The notes below the pieces were generated by a model. The model had not been told where the DNA came from, searched no databases, and worked only from the letters and a program-made list of their open reading frames with translations. A stretch of DNA of 64,000 bases, taken from positions 1 to 64,000 of the forward strand of contig JAPLSB010000021.1 in NCBI GenBank assembly GCA_026398875.1, read 5' to 3'. A program made the translations under genes and the position numbers. Every line of letters starts with the position of its first letter. The first letter of the stretch is position 1. The DNA comes from Gammaproteobacteria bacterium. GTDB lineage: Bacteria > Pseudomonadota > Gammaproteobacteria > Nevskiales > Nevskiaceae. Positions 1 through 7,850 of this stretch are shown here, piece by piece.

Positions 1-1
1 C

Positions 2-1186
2 TGGACGCTCTACCCGCCGCTGGTGCTGCAGGGCGGTGCCTCGTTCCCGCTGACCATCTTCGCGATCCACATGCTCGGCATCTCGTCGATCACCGGTGCG
101 ATCAACGTCGTGGTCACGATCATGAACATGCGCGCGCCGGGCATGACCCTGCTGAAGATGCCGCTGTTCGTCTGGACCTGGCTGATCACCGCCTACCTGC
201 TGATCGCGGTCATGCCGGTGCTCGCCGGTGCGGTGACGATGCTGCTGACCGACAAGTACTTCGGCACCAGCTTCTTCAATGCCGCTGGCGGCGGCGACCC
301 GGTGATGTTCGAACACATCTTCTGGTTCTTCGGCCACCCGGAGGTCTACATCATGATCCTCCCGGCGTTCGGCATCGTCTCGACGATCATCCCGACCTTC
401 GCCCGCAAGCAGCTGTTCGGCTATGACTCGATGGTCTACGCGGTGGCGTCGATCGCCTTCCTGTCGTTCATCGTCTGGGCGCACCACATGTTCACCGTGG
501 GCATTCCGCTGGCCGGCGAACTGTTCTTCATGTTCGCGACCATGCTGATCGCCGTGCCGACCGGCGTGAAGGTGTTCAACTGGCTGGCCACGATGTGGCG
601 CGGCTCGATGACCTTCGAAACGCCGATGCTGTTCGCGATCGGCTTCGTGTTCCTGTTCACGATCGGCGGCTTCTCGGGAATCATGCTGGCGCTCGCGCCG
701 GTCGACTTCCAGTACCACAACAGCTACTTCGTGGTCGCCCACTTCCACTACGTGCTGGTGCCGGGCGCGATCTTCTCGATCATCGCCGCCATCTACTACT
801 GGATCCCGAAGTGGACGGGTGTGATGTACAACGAGACGCTCGGCAAGCTGCATTTCTGGCTGAGCGCGATCTTCATCAACGTCACCTTCTTCCCGCAGCA
901 TTTCGTCGGTCTGGCCGGCATGCCGCGCCGCATCCCGGACTACGCGGTGCAGTTCACCGACTTCAACGTGATCTCCACCTGGGGCGCGTTCCTGTACTTC
1001 ATCGCGCAGTTCATCATGGTCTACAACTTCCTCCGCTGCGCCATCTGGCGGAAGGGCATGGCGCCGGCCAGCGCTCAGGTCTGGGAAGGCGCCAAGGGTC
1101 TGGAGTGGACGGTCGCCTCGCCGGCGCCGTACCACACCTTCGAAGATCCGCCGCACGTCGGTGACGAGCCGGCCGCGGCCCACTGA
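2..1186 (+). CDS. ctaD: Cytochrome c oxidase subunit I (aa3 type), 5'-truncated by the window edge
   Basis: This is the catalytic heme-copper subunit of the terminal oxidase in the inner membrane, which reduces O2 and pumps protons. The frame is open from base 2, so the N-terminal part lies outside the window and about 394 residues remain. Visible signatures are the CuB-ligand stretch HPEVY (nt 335-349), the His-His pair of WAHHMF (nt 482-487) and the HFHYVL heme-ligand motif near nt 740. The rest is a run of hydrophobic helices typical of the family. The tail after the last helix is soluble and ends in DEPAAAH. It is followed directly by the small peptide gene, ctaG and ctaE, the usual order for an aa3 oxidase operon. 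Identification is secure; the start is not visible. Confidence 0.97.
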   Translation, partial: WTLYPPLVLQGGASFPLTIFAIHMLGISSITGAINVVVTIMNMRAPGMTLLKMPLFVWTWLITAYLLIAVMPVLAGAVTMLLTDKYFGTSFFNAAGGGDPVMFEHIFWFFGHPEVYIMILPAFGIVSTIIPTFARKQLFGYDSMVYAVASIAFLSFIVWAHHMFTVGIPLAGELFFMFATMLIAVPTGVKVFNWLATMWRGSMTFETPMLFAIGFVFLFTIGGFSGIMLALAPVDFQYHNSYFVVAHFHYVLVPGAIFSIIAAIYYWIPKWTGVMYNETLGKLHFWLSAIFINVTFFPQHFVGLAGMPRRIPDYAVQFTDFNVISTWGAFLYFIAQFIMVYNFLRCAIWRKGMAPASAQVWEGAKGLEWTVASPAPYHTFEDPPHVGDEPAAAH

Positions 1187-1205
1187 AGCCTGATCACCGG
1201 ACGCG

Positions 1206-1331
1206 ATGACGACGATGCCTGACAGCCCGAAGCCGGCTTCCGCACGCCGCAATGTGCGGCTGGCGCTGGTGCTGATGCTCATCGCCATCGCGTTCTATGT
1301 CGGCTTCTTCATCGCCGTGAGCAATCGCTGA
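1206..1331 (+). CDS. Small single-pass membrane protein between ctaD and ctaG (41 aa)
   Basis: This short reading frame has a charged N-terminus (MTTMPDSPKPASARRNVR) and one hydrophobic helix of about 20 residues that fills the rest, ending AVSNR. It lies 19 nt after ctaD and its TGA ends 2 nt before the GTG of ctaG, so it is almost certainly translated as part of the oxidase operon. Short membrane peptides at this position are annotated in other proteobacteria as small cytochrome oxidase assembly proteins, and I infer the same role from position and shape. A second ATG four codons in (nt 1215) is an alternative start. There is no strong Shine-Dalgarno sequence before either start, which fits translational coupling. 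The biochemical function is unknown. Confidence 0.75.
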   Translation: MTTMPDSPKPASARRNVRLALVLMLIAIAFYVGFFIAVSNR

Positions 1332-1333
1332 TC

Positions 1334-1924
1334 GTGGCTACCGACGGCAAGCGCAAGGCACGCGGCATCTGGACGCTGCTGATCGTGGTCGGCGGCATGT
1401 TCTGCTTCGGCTTCGTGCTGGTGCCGATGTACAACGCGATCTGCCAGCTGGTGAATCTCAACGGCAAGGACAGCGCGATGCTGGTGCCGGCCGCCCAGGT
1501 GGTGGAGCGCGAGGATCAGGCCCGCACGGTGAAGGTGGAGTTCGTCACCACCGTCAACGGTGGCCGGGTGTTCAGCTTCAGTGCCGAGCAGCCGGTCGTC
1601 GAGGTTCATCCGGGCAAGCTGTACACGGTGAACTTCAAGGCCAAGAACGAGCGCAGCGAAGCGGTGATCGGCCAGGCAGTGCCCAGCGTGTCGCCGTGGA
1701 ATGCCGCGCGGCACCTGCGCAAGACCGAGTGCTTCTGCTTCAACCAGCAACCGTTCGCCGCCAACGAGGAAAAGTTGATGCCGGTGCGCTTCATGCTCGA
1801 CCCGGAGCTGCCGGCCGATGTCGAGACCGTGACCCTGTCGTACACCTTCTTCGATGCAACTGCCTTTGCCCAGGTGAAGCCGGAAGCGGCGCCGGTGCAG
1901 AGTCAGGCAGTACCCAAAAGTTAA
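1334..1924 (+). CDS. ctaG: Cytochrome c oxidase assembly protein CtaG/Cox11
   Basis: This is a membrane-anchored copper chaperone that delivers copper to the CuB site of subunit I. The 196-residue protein has one N-terminal membrane helix (about residues 12-33) followed by a periplasmic beta-rich domain. The copper-binding CFCF motif is present in KTECFCFNQQPF near residue 136. The start is a GTG placed 2 nt after the stop of the preceding peptide gene; the reading MATDGKRKARG gives the expected short cytoplasmic tail. It sits between ctaD and ctaE, where ctaG is normally found. The last 15 residues (EAAPVQSQAVPKS) are a non-conserved tail. Confidence 0.96.
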   Translation: MATDGKRKARGIWTLLIVVGGMFCFGFVLVPMYNAICQLVNLNGKDSAMLVPAAQVVEREDQARTVKVEFVTTVNGGRVFSFSAEQPVVEVHPGKLYTVNFKAKNERSEAVIGQAVPSVSPWNAARHLRKTECFCFNQQPFAANEEKLMPVRFMLDPELPADVETVTLSYTFFDATAFAQVKPEAAPVQSQAVPKS

Positions 1925-1959
1925 GTTCGTCAGTCAGCAGTCAGTCAAAGGAAACCGTC

Positions 1960-2847
1960 ATGGCAACCCATGCCGCAGCAAGCGATTCCAGTCACCGCCG
2001 TTACTTCGTTCCGGAACCCAGTGTCTGGCCGTTCCTGCTGACGATCGCGCTCGGCACCATCCTGTACAGCGTCAGCATGTACCTGGAAGACCGCCATCCC
2101 GGACCGATCCCGTTCTTCGTCGGCGGCGCGCTGTTCATCTACATCGTGTTCTCGTGGTTCCGCGGCGTCGCCAAGGAAAGCGAGACCGGCCAGTACAGCG
2201 AGCAGGTCGACCGCACCTACCGGCTGGGCATGAGCTGGTTCATCTTCTCGGAAGTGATGTTCTTCGCAGCGTTCTTCGGCGCGCTGTACTACGCCCGCGA
2301 ACTGTCGGTGCCGTGGCTCTCGGGTGAAGGCAGCCGCGTGCTGACCAACGAGGTGCTGTGGCCGAGCTTCGAGAACGTCTGGCCGACCAACGGGCCGGGC
2401 GCCATCGGTGGCGATTTCAAGACGATTTCGCCGTGGCACCTGCCGCTGATCAACACCCTGCTGCTGCTGACCTCGTCGGTCACCATCACCTTCGCGCACC
2501 ATGCGCTGAAGGATGGCCACCGCAAGGCCACGATCCTGTGGATGTGGGCGACCATCGCCCTCGGCGCGATCTTCCTGTACTTCCAGGCGTCGGAGTACAT
2601 CGAGGCCTACCACGAACTGAATCTGACCCTGCACTCGGGCATCTACGGTTCGACGTTCTTCATGCTGACCGGCTTCCACGGCATGCACGTGACGCTCGGC
2701 ACCATCATGATGATCTCGGTGACCGGCCGCCTGATGGCGGGCCACTTCAAGCCGGAGAGCCACTTCGGCTTTGAGGGCGTGGCCTGGTACTGGCACTTCG
2801 TCGACGTGGTCTGGGTCGGCCTGTTCATCTTCGTCTACATCCTCTGA
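1960..2847 (+). CDS. ctaE: Cytochrome c oxidase subunit III
   Basis: This is subunit III of the aa3 oxidase, a seven-helix integral membrane protein that stabilises the proton-pumping core. The 295-residue frame starts at an ATG preceded by AAAGGA about 8 nt upstream. Open reading continues upstream of this ATG but overlaps ctaG and lacks coding character. Visible family features are WFIFSEVMFFAAFFGALYYAR, HHALKDGHRKA, and the C-terminal HGMHVTLGTI and WHFVDVVWVGLF segments. It is the last plus-strand gene before a terminator hairpin, so the subunit genes and ctaG form one transcription unit. Confidence 0.97.
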   Translation: MATHAAASDSSHRRYFVPEPSVWPFLLTIALGTILYSVSMYLEDRHPGPIPFFVGGALFIYIVFSWFRGVAKESETGQYSEQVDRTYRLGMSWFIFSEVMFFAAFFGALYYARELSVPWLSGEGSRVLTNEVLWPSFENVWPTNGPGAIGGDFKTISPWHLPLINTLLLLTSSVTITFAHHALKDGHRKATILWMWATIALGAIFLYFQASEYIEAYHELNLTLHSGIYGSTFFMLTGFHGMHVTLGTIMMISVTGRLMAGHFKPESHFGFEGVAWYWHFVDVVWVGLFIFVYIL

Positions 2848-2896
2848 GAGGATCGGACAGGACTGCGGCCGCTCAGGCCGCAGGTCCGCAGGACCG

Positions 2897-2926
2897 GAAA
2901 GCCCGACCGTCACCGGTCGGGCTTTC
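2897..2926. terminator. Bidirectional intrinsic terminator after ctaE
   Basis: A perfect 13-bp stem (2897-2909 with 2914-2926) encloses a 4-nt loop. The A3/T3 flanks let it work on both strands. It lies between the convergent ctaE and the DUF2909 gene. A second, shorter hairpin (TGCGGCC at 2864-2870 with GGCCGCA at 2876-2882) precedes it. Confidence 0.85.
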
Positions 2927-2989
2927 GTCATTCGGGCGACAGCGCGGGTGCGCGAGATCGAGGGAACACCGCTCCTGCGGCGCGGTCCA

Positions 2990-3199
2990 TCAGCCGCCGA
3001 TCCCATGCGGATGGATCCAGCCCATCATCGTGGCCAGCAGCAGGAACACGATCAGCGCCACCTGCAGGCCCACGCGCGCCGTCAGCGCCCGCACGGTGCG
3101 TTTGCTCTTGCTGGTGTCCTTGAGCATGAAGAACAGCGCCGAGAACAGCGAAATGACGATGCCGACGAGCAGTACGGTGACGATCAGTTTGGGAAGCAT
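2990..3199 (-). CDS. DUF2909-type twin-helix membrane protein
   Basis: This 69-residue protein consists of two hydrophobic helices (about residues 4-26 and 44-62) joined by a basic loop (KDTSKSKRTVRALTAR). Size, topology and location beside the cytochrome oxidase genes match the DUF2909 family often found in gammaproteobacterial cox clusters. It is encoded opposite to its neighbours, convergent with ctaE and divergent from the SURF1 gene, so it is not in their transcripts. The likely role is in oxidase assembly or stability, inferred only from recurrent linkage. The start ATG at 3199 is supported by the immediate onset of the first helix. Confidence 0.8.
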   Translation of the reverse strand: MLPKLIVTVLLVGIVISLFSALFFMLKDTSKSKRTVRALTARVGLQVALIVFLLLATMMGWIHPHGIGG

Positions 3200-3294
3200 G
3201 ACGGGATAGGGAAAAGTGGTGACCCGATGGTAAGCCGCCGCGTGCAGCCCCGATACCGCGACCTTGCGTCGCGACCAACCGAGTACCGCCGCCG

Positions 3295-4023
3295 ATGATG
3301 TCGCGATGGCAGTTCCGCCCGCCGTGGTGGGCCGTGCTCGGCACTGTGATCGGCTGTGCGATCACCATCCGCCTCGGGCTGTGGCAGTGGCATCGCGGGC
3401 TGGCGCGCGAGGCGCTCGACGCCCAGTACCAGCGCGCCGAAGCGAAGGCGCCGATCCCGTTGCAAGTCGACACGCCGGTTCCGGACGGGGCCGATGCCAC
3501 CTGGGTGGCCGCGCGTGGTCGTTACGACGGCGGCCGGCAATTGCTGCTCGACAACCAGGTGCACGATCGCATTCCGGGCTACCAGGTGCTGACGCCGCTG
3601 CGGCTGGCCTCCGGCGGCATCGCGCTGGTCAATCGCGGCTGGCTGGCGCAGAACCCGGATCGCAGCAAGCGTCCGGATCTGCCGGTCCCCGACCAGGACG
3701 TCGACGTGACCGGGCTGTGGCGCTCGTTGCCACAGCCGGCGCTGCGCCTGCAGATCGACAACTGTCCGTCGGCGGAAACCGCCTGGCCCCGCATCGTCGG
3801 CTATCCGACCACCGAGGATCTGCGCTGCCTGTACGGCCGCGAGACTGCTGTCGGCATGCTGCTGCTGGATCCGCAGGCCGACCATGGCTTCCTGCGTGAC
3901 TGGACGCAGGCCGATCGCCAATTTCCGCCGCAGCGCCATTACGGCTATGCCGCGCAGTGGTTCGCGTTCGCCGCGACGCTGCTGGTGATCTTTTTCAAAC
4001 TCAACCTGAAACGCCGCCCATGA
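3295..4023 (+). CDS. SURF1 family cytochrome oxidase assembly protein
   Basis: This inner-membrane factor helps insert heme a during assembly of oxidase subunit I. The 242-residue protein has the SURF1 layout: an N-terminal helix (about residues 12-30, ending in GLWQWHRG), a large periplasmic domain with the LLDNQVHDRIPGYQVLTPL and VNRGWL segments, and a C-terminal helix (about 213-234) ending in basic residues. Two adjacent ATGs (3295, 3298) could start it. Its TGA overlaps the ATG of the next gene (ATGA at 4020-4023), indicating translational coupling to the Sco-like protein. Confidence 0.93.
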   Translation: MMSRWQFRPPWWAVLGTVIGCAITIRLGLWQWHRGLAREALDAQYQRAEAKAPIPLQVDTPVPDGADATWVAARGRYDGGRQLLLDNQVHDRIPGYQVLTPLRLASGGIALVNRGWLAQNPDRSKRPDLPVPDQDVDVTGLWRSLPQPALRLQIDNCPSAETAWPRIVGYPTTEDLRCLYGRETAVGMLLLDPQADHGFLRDWTQADRQFPPQRHYGYAAQWFAFAATLLVIFFKLNLKRRP

Positions 4024-4637
4024 ATCCGCAAGCCGCTCAACTGCGACGATCCCGCCTGACGCTGGTCCTGCTCGGGGTGCTGTTCGTCGGCCCGCTGATC
4101 GGGGCCTGGCTGCTGTACAGCTCGGGCATGCGGCCCGGCGTGACCACCAACTACGGCACGCTGGTGGTGCCGACCACGCCGCTGCCGGCGCTGCAACTCA
4201 GCAGCGACGCCGACCAGCCGCAGCCGGAACTGCTGCTCGGGCGCTGGAGCCTCGTGCAGCTCGGTGGGGCGCACTGCGATAGCGCCTGCGCCGATCGTCT
4301 GGCCTCGAGCCGTCAGGTGCGGCTGGCGCTCGGCGCTGCCGGCGTCGAGAAGGACCGCGTGCAGCTGGTGTTCATCGTCCCGGATGCCGAGGCCGCGCAT
4401 GCCGCCGCTAGCCAGCTGCGCGAGGCGCACAAGATCCTCCACATCGTTGCCGACATCGGGCCGTCCGGGCAGCGGGCCGCCGAGGTCTTGAAGTCCGCCG
4501 ATCCGCTGGCCGTCTACGTTGTCGATCCCAACGGCAACTGGTTGATGACCTACGAGAACCAGCCGAGCGCCGACGAATTCCAGCGTGGTCTGCTGAAGGA
4601 TCTGAAAAAGCTGCTGCGGCTGTCGTCGATCGGCTGA
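4020..4637 (+). CDS. Membrane-anchored Sco/thioredoxin-like protein of the oxidase cluster
   Basis: The 205-residue protein has one N-terminal membrane helix (about residues 13-35) and a periplasmic domain carrying Cys86-Asp-Ser-Ala-Cys90, the CxxxC spacing of Sco1/SenC copper proteins. After it come segments that read like a thioredoxin fold (VQLVFIVPDAEA; DPLAVYVVDPNGNWLMTYE). I infer a role in copper delivery or redox maintenance of CuA/CuB in the oxidase. It is shorter than a canonical Sco1, and the distal copper-ligand histidine cannot be assigned with certainty. Translation is coupled to the SURF1 gene by a 4-nt overlap. The open frame extends 21 codons upstream within the SURF1 gene, but the ATG at 4020 fits the membrane topology. 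Confidence 0.82.
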   Translation: MNPQAAQLRRSRLTLVLLGVLFVGPLIGAWLLYSSGMRPGVTTNYGTLVVPTTPLPALQLSSDADQPQPELLLGRWSLVQLGGAHCDSACADRLASSRQVRLALGAAGVEKDRVQLVFIVPDAEAAHAAASQLREAHKILHIVADIGPSGQRAAEVLKSADPLAVYVVDPNGNWLMTYENQPSADEFQRGLLKDLKKLLRLSSIG

Positions 4638-4744
4638 CCGGCGTTCGTCGTTCACACCTCGGTCCCTGCCCGACGTTGCCGTTCGGCGGCCGGATTGCCG
4701 GGGCTGCGCGGTAGTAAAATGCAGCGCTCGCGATACCTATCTCC

Positions 4745-5752
4745 ATGCTCGACACCTTCCATCGCCTGAACCTGCTGACGCTGGTTCTCACTTTCTGCCT
4801 CGTCGTCCTCGGCGCTTACGTCCGATTGTCGAATGCCGGCCTCGGCTGCCCGGACTGGCCCGGCTGCTATGGCCATATCGGCGTGCCCGACGCCCAGCAC
4901 GAAGTGGCGGCCGCCGAAGCCGCGTATCCCGAACGGCCGGTCGAAGCACCGAAAGCCTGGAAGGAGATGGTCCACCGCTACCTCGCCGGCGTCGTCGGCC
5001 TGCTGATCGGCGCGCTCGCGGTGCTGGCCTGGCGCGACTGTAGCCGGACGCTGCCGCGCCGCTTGGCGCTGGCGGTGGTCGGCGTGGTGCTGGTGCAGAT
5101 CGTGTTCGGCGCCCTGACCGTGACCTTGAAGGTCAAGCCGATCATCGTCACCACGCACCTGATGCTCGGCCTGACCACGCTGTCGCTGCTCTGGTGGATG
5201 TGGCTGTCGACGCGTCGCGCGGCCGCCAGTGCCCCGCCGGCCGCCGCGTTGCTGAAGCCGTTGTCGCTCGCTGCCTTGCTGCTGCTTTGCGGGCAGATCT
5301 TCCTGGGCGGCTGGACCAGCACCAACTACGCAGCGCTGGCCTGCCCGGATTTCCCCGCCTGCCACGATTCCTACCTGCCGAAGGGCGATCTCGGCGAAGC
5401 CTTCAAGCTGTGGCGTGGTCTCGGCATCGATTACGAGTTCGGCGTGCTCGACACCGCTAGCCGCGCCACCATCCATCTGGTGCACCGTTACGGTGCCCTG
5501 GTGCTGAGCCTGATGTTGGTGACCGTGGCTGGCTACCTGCTGAGCCTGCGCCGTGCGCCGTACACCGCACTTGGCCTGGCGCTGCTGGCCGCCCTGGCCT
5601 TGCAGCTGGCGATCGGCATCGGCCTGATTCTCAAGCAGCTGCCGCTGTGGCTGGCGGACGCCCACAACGCCGGCGCGGCCGTGCTGCTGCTGGCCGTGCT
5701 GGCGTTGAACCACACGGTCTGGCGCGGCGACTCGCGTCGCCCGACGCACTGA
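4745..5752 (+). CDS. ctaA: Heme A synthase (COX15/CtaA family)
   Basis: This enzyme oxidises the C8 methyl of heme O to the formyl group of heme A, in the inner membrane. The 335-residue protein has eight predicted helices. The conserved histidines are visible in MVHRYLAG, TTHLMLGL, IHLVHRYGALVL and LADAHNAGAAV. Cysteine-containing motifs in the first and third loops (GLGCPDWPGCYG and LACPDFPACHDSYLP) match the Cys pairs of this family. It lies 107 nt after the Sco-like gene and 10 nt before ctaB. A TAAAAT sequence at 4715-4720 could be a -10 element, but no matching -35 is clear. Confidence 0.96.
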   Translation: MLDTFHRLNLLTLVLTFCLVVLGAYVRLSNAGLGCPDWPGCYGHIGVPDAQHEVAAAEAAYPERPVEAPKAWKEMVHRYLAGVVGLLIGALAVLAWRDCSRTLPRRLALAVVGVVLVQIVFGALTVTLKVKPIIVTTHLMLGLTTLSLLWWMWLSTRRAAASAPPAAALLKPLSLAALLLLCGQIFLGGWTSTNYAALACPDFPACHDSYLPKGDLGEAFKLWRGLGIDYEFGVLDTASRATIHLVHRYGALVLSLMLVTVAGYLLSLRRAPYTALGLALLAALALQLAIGIGLILKQLPLWLADAHNAGAAVLLLAVLALNHTVWRGDSRRPTH

Positions 5753-5762
5753 AGGCAAGGCC

Positions 5763-6695
5763 ATGACGCGAACCACCACGAGCACGCCGCCGCTGAAGAT
5801 CGATCCAGCGGCAGCCGAACCCGCGCCGGCGCCGGTGTCGCGCCTCCACGAGTACTACGAGCTGTGCAAGCCGCGCGTGGTCATGCTGATCGTCTTCACC
5901 GCGATCGTCGGCATGTTCATGGCCGTGCCGGGTCTGCCGCCGCTGGCGGCCTTGCTCTGGGGCACGATCGGCATCTCCTTGCAGGCAGCCTCGGCAGCGG
6001 CGGTGAACCAGATCATCGATCGCGAAATCGACGCCCGGATGAAGCGCACCTGCGGCCGCCCGCTGGTGACCGGTTCCTTGACCCTGACGCATTCGATCGC
6101 CTTCGCCACCGCGATCGGCCTGGCCGGATTCGTCGTGCTGTGGTTTCTCGTCAACCCGCTGACCGCCGTGCTGACGCAGCTGACCTTGGTCGGCTATGCC
6201 GGCGTCTACACCCTGTTCCTGAAGCGCGCGACGCCGCAGAACATCGTCATCGGCGGTGCCTCCGGTGCAGCCCCGCCGGTGCTCGGCTGGGCTGCCGTGA
6301 CCGGCACCATCGACCCGCACGCGCTGATCCTGTTCCTGATCATCTTCATCTGGACCCCGCCGCATTTCTGGGCGCTGGCGATCGAGCGGCGCGAGGAATA
6401 CGCCAAGGTCGGCGTGCCGATGCTGCCGGTCACGCACGGCGTCGAGTTCACGGCCACCCAGGTGCTGCTGTACACGCTGCTGCTGATCGCGGTCACCATC
6501 CTGCCGTTCGCGGTCGGCATGAGCGGCTGGCCGTATCTGATCGCCGCGCTGCTGCTGGGCGGCCGCTTCCTGCAGATGGCCGTGCAACTCAAGTTCGCGC
6601 CGCGCAAAGGCCTGCCGATGAAGACCTTCGGCTACTCGATCGTCTATCTGATGGCGATCTTCACTGCGTTGCTGGTCGACCACTACCTGCGCTGA
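5763..6695 (+). CDS. ctaB: Protoheme IX farnesyltransferase (heme O synthase)
   Basis: This UbiA-superfamily membrane prenyltransferase adds farnesyl to heme B, giving heme O, the substrate of the CtaA product encoded just upstream. The 310-residue protein shows the first Asp-rich site in NQIIDREIDARMKRTCGRPL and the second conserved loop FIWTPPHFWALAIERREEY. Multiple membrane helices follow an N-terminal cytoplasmic tail of about 25 residues. It is separated from ctaA by 10 nt and is followed by a long terminator stem, so it is the last gene of the oxidase/heme A cluster. The name cyoE is used for the same family; ctaB suits the aa3 context. Confidence 0.96.
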   Translation: MTRTTTSTPPLKIDPAAAEPAPAPVSRLHEYYELCKPRVVMLIVFTAIVGMFMAVPGLPPLAALLWGTIGISLQAASAAAVNQIIDREIDARMKRTCGRPLVTGSLTLTHSIAFATAIGLAGFVVLWFLVNPLTAVLTQLTLVGYAGVYTLFLKRATPQNIVIGGASGAAPPVLGWAAVTGTIDPHALILFLIIFIWTPPHFWALAIERREEYAKVGVPMLPVTHGVEFTATQVLLYTLLLIAVTILPFAVGMSGWPYLIAALLLGGRFLQMAVQLKFAPRKGLPMKTFGYSIVYLMAIFTALLVDHYLR

Positions 6696-6742
6696 GACGT
6701 CGGTCGCCATGGGTGTCTCAAACCGCGTTCAATAGGCCCATC

Positions 6743-6784
6743 GCCCACAAAAAAGCCCGGCATCCGCCGGGCTTTTTTGTGGGC
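6743..6784. terminator. Bidirectional terminator between ctaB and rpoH
   Basis: An 18-bp perfect stem (6743-6760 with 6767-6784) with a 6-nt loop contains runs of six A and six T. The two flanking genes converge on it, so it can stop transcription from both sides. Confidence 0.92.
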
Positions 6785-6798
6785 CGCGACCAGCAAGC

Positions 6799-7674
6799 TC
6801 AGGCCACAGCTTCCTCGACCTCGATCGCCTTGCGCAGCTTCTTCATCGCCGCGACCTCGATCTGGCGGATCCGCTCGGCGGACACGCCGTACTCGTCGCC
6901 GAGTTCCTGCAGGCCGGCTTTCGATTCGTCGGCCAGCCAGCGGCGCTGCAGGATGTCGCGCGAACGCGGGTCCAGCGAGACCAGCGCCTGCTTCATGCGC
7001 TCCTCGCGGGCGTCCTGCCATTCGGCTTCCTCGATCGCCGCGAACTGGTCGCTGCGGTCGGCCAGATAGTCTTCCGGTACGAAGGATTCATCGCCGTCTT
7101 CCGGCGTCGCGCTGAACGACACGTCGGCGCCGCCGAGCCGCGATTCCATCTGCAGCACGTCTTCCGGCTTCACCTTCAGATCACGGGCCACGGCCTCGAC
7201 TTCCGACTGCGTCATCCAGCCCAAATGGGTCTTGGACTTACGCAGGTTGAAGAACAGTTTGCGCTGCGCCTTGGTGGTGGCGATCTTCACGATTCGCCAG
7301 TTCTTCAGGATGTATTCGTGGATCTCGGCCTTGATCCAGTGCACGGCGAAGCTAATCAGGCGCACGCCGACACCCGGATCGAAGCGCTTCACGGCCTTCA
7401 TCAGGCCGATATTGCCTTCCTGGATCAGGTCCGACAGCGGCAGGCCGTAGCCCTGGTAGCCACGGGCGATGTGGACGACGAAACGAAGGTTGGACAGCAC
7501 CAGTTTCTGCGCCGAGGCGAGGTTGCCTTCGTCGTGCAGTTCATGGGCGAGCTTCTGTTCCGCCTCCGGCGTCAGCAACGGAATCTGGCTGACCGACCGG
7601 ATATAGGTATCGAGGCTGCCGGCCAGCGGCACCGGCAGCGCTGAAGAGCGTTGCGAAAGCGCAAGAGCAGTCAT
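6799..7674 (-). CDS. rpoH: RNA polymerase sigma-32 factor (heat shock)
   Basis: This is the alternative sigma factor for heat-shock promoters. The 291-residue protein has sigma region 2 (DLIQEGNIGLMKAVKRFDP, about residues 82-100), the RpoH box QRKLFFNLR (137-145) that separates RpoH from other group-3/4 sigma factors, and region 4 ending in YGVSAERIRQIEVAAMKKLRKAI. The ATG at 7674 is preceded by a CGGGGGA Shine-Dalgarno. An upstream in-frame start at 7716 would fall inside the CIRCE operator and is rejected. The gene is monocistronic between a terminator and ftsX, which ends 176 nt upstream. The CIRCE element implies repression by HrcA, which is not encoded in the window. Confidence 0.97.
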   Translation of the reverse strand: MTALALSQRSSALPVPLAGSLDTYIRSVSQIPLLTPEAEQKLAHELHDEGNLASAQKLVLSNLRFVVHIARGYQGYGLPLSDLIQEGNIGLMKAVKRFDPGVGVRLISFAVHWIKAEIHEYILKNWRIVKIATTKAQRKLFFNLRKSKTHLGWMTQSEVEAVARDLKVKPEDVLQMESRLGGADVSFSATPEDGDESFVPEDYLADRSDQFAAIEEAEWQDAREERMKQALVSLDPRSRDILQRRWLADESKAGLQELGDEYGVSAERIRQIEVAAMKKLRKAIEVEEAVA

Positions 7675-7703
7675 CGTGTATCCCCCGAAAAGTGGTCGAG
7701 ATG

Positions 7704-7730
7704 TTAGCACTCGCATTTTTGGAGTGCTAA
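7704..7730 (-). promoter_or_regulatory. CIRCE operator (HrcA-binding site) upstream of rpoH
   Basis: A perfect 9-bp inverted repeat, TTAGCACTC (7704-7712) and GAGTGCTAA (7722-7730), with a 9-nt spacer, exactly matches the CIRCE consensus bound by the heat-shock repressor HrcA. It ends 29 nt upstream of the rpoH ATG, so it lies in or beside the rpoH promoter/leader. No other gene starts nearby on either strand. Confidence 0.93.
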
Positions 7731-7850
7731 GCCGCCAAGAAGTTCAATCGACATTCGGTCTGTCGATAGTCTTTCTGCATCGCGGCGCGGGCCAGGATGG
7801 CCATTCCCCATTACTTATCCCTTGGGGCACAGATCGCCGGATGCAAGGGC

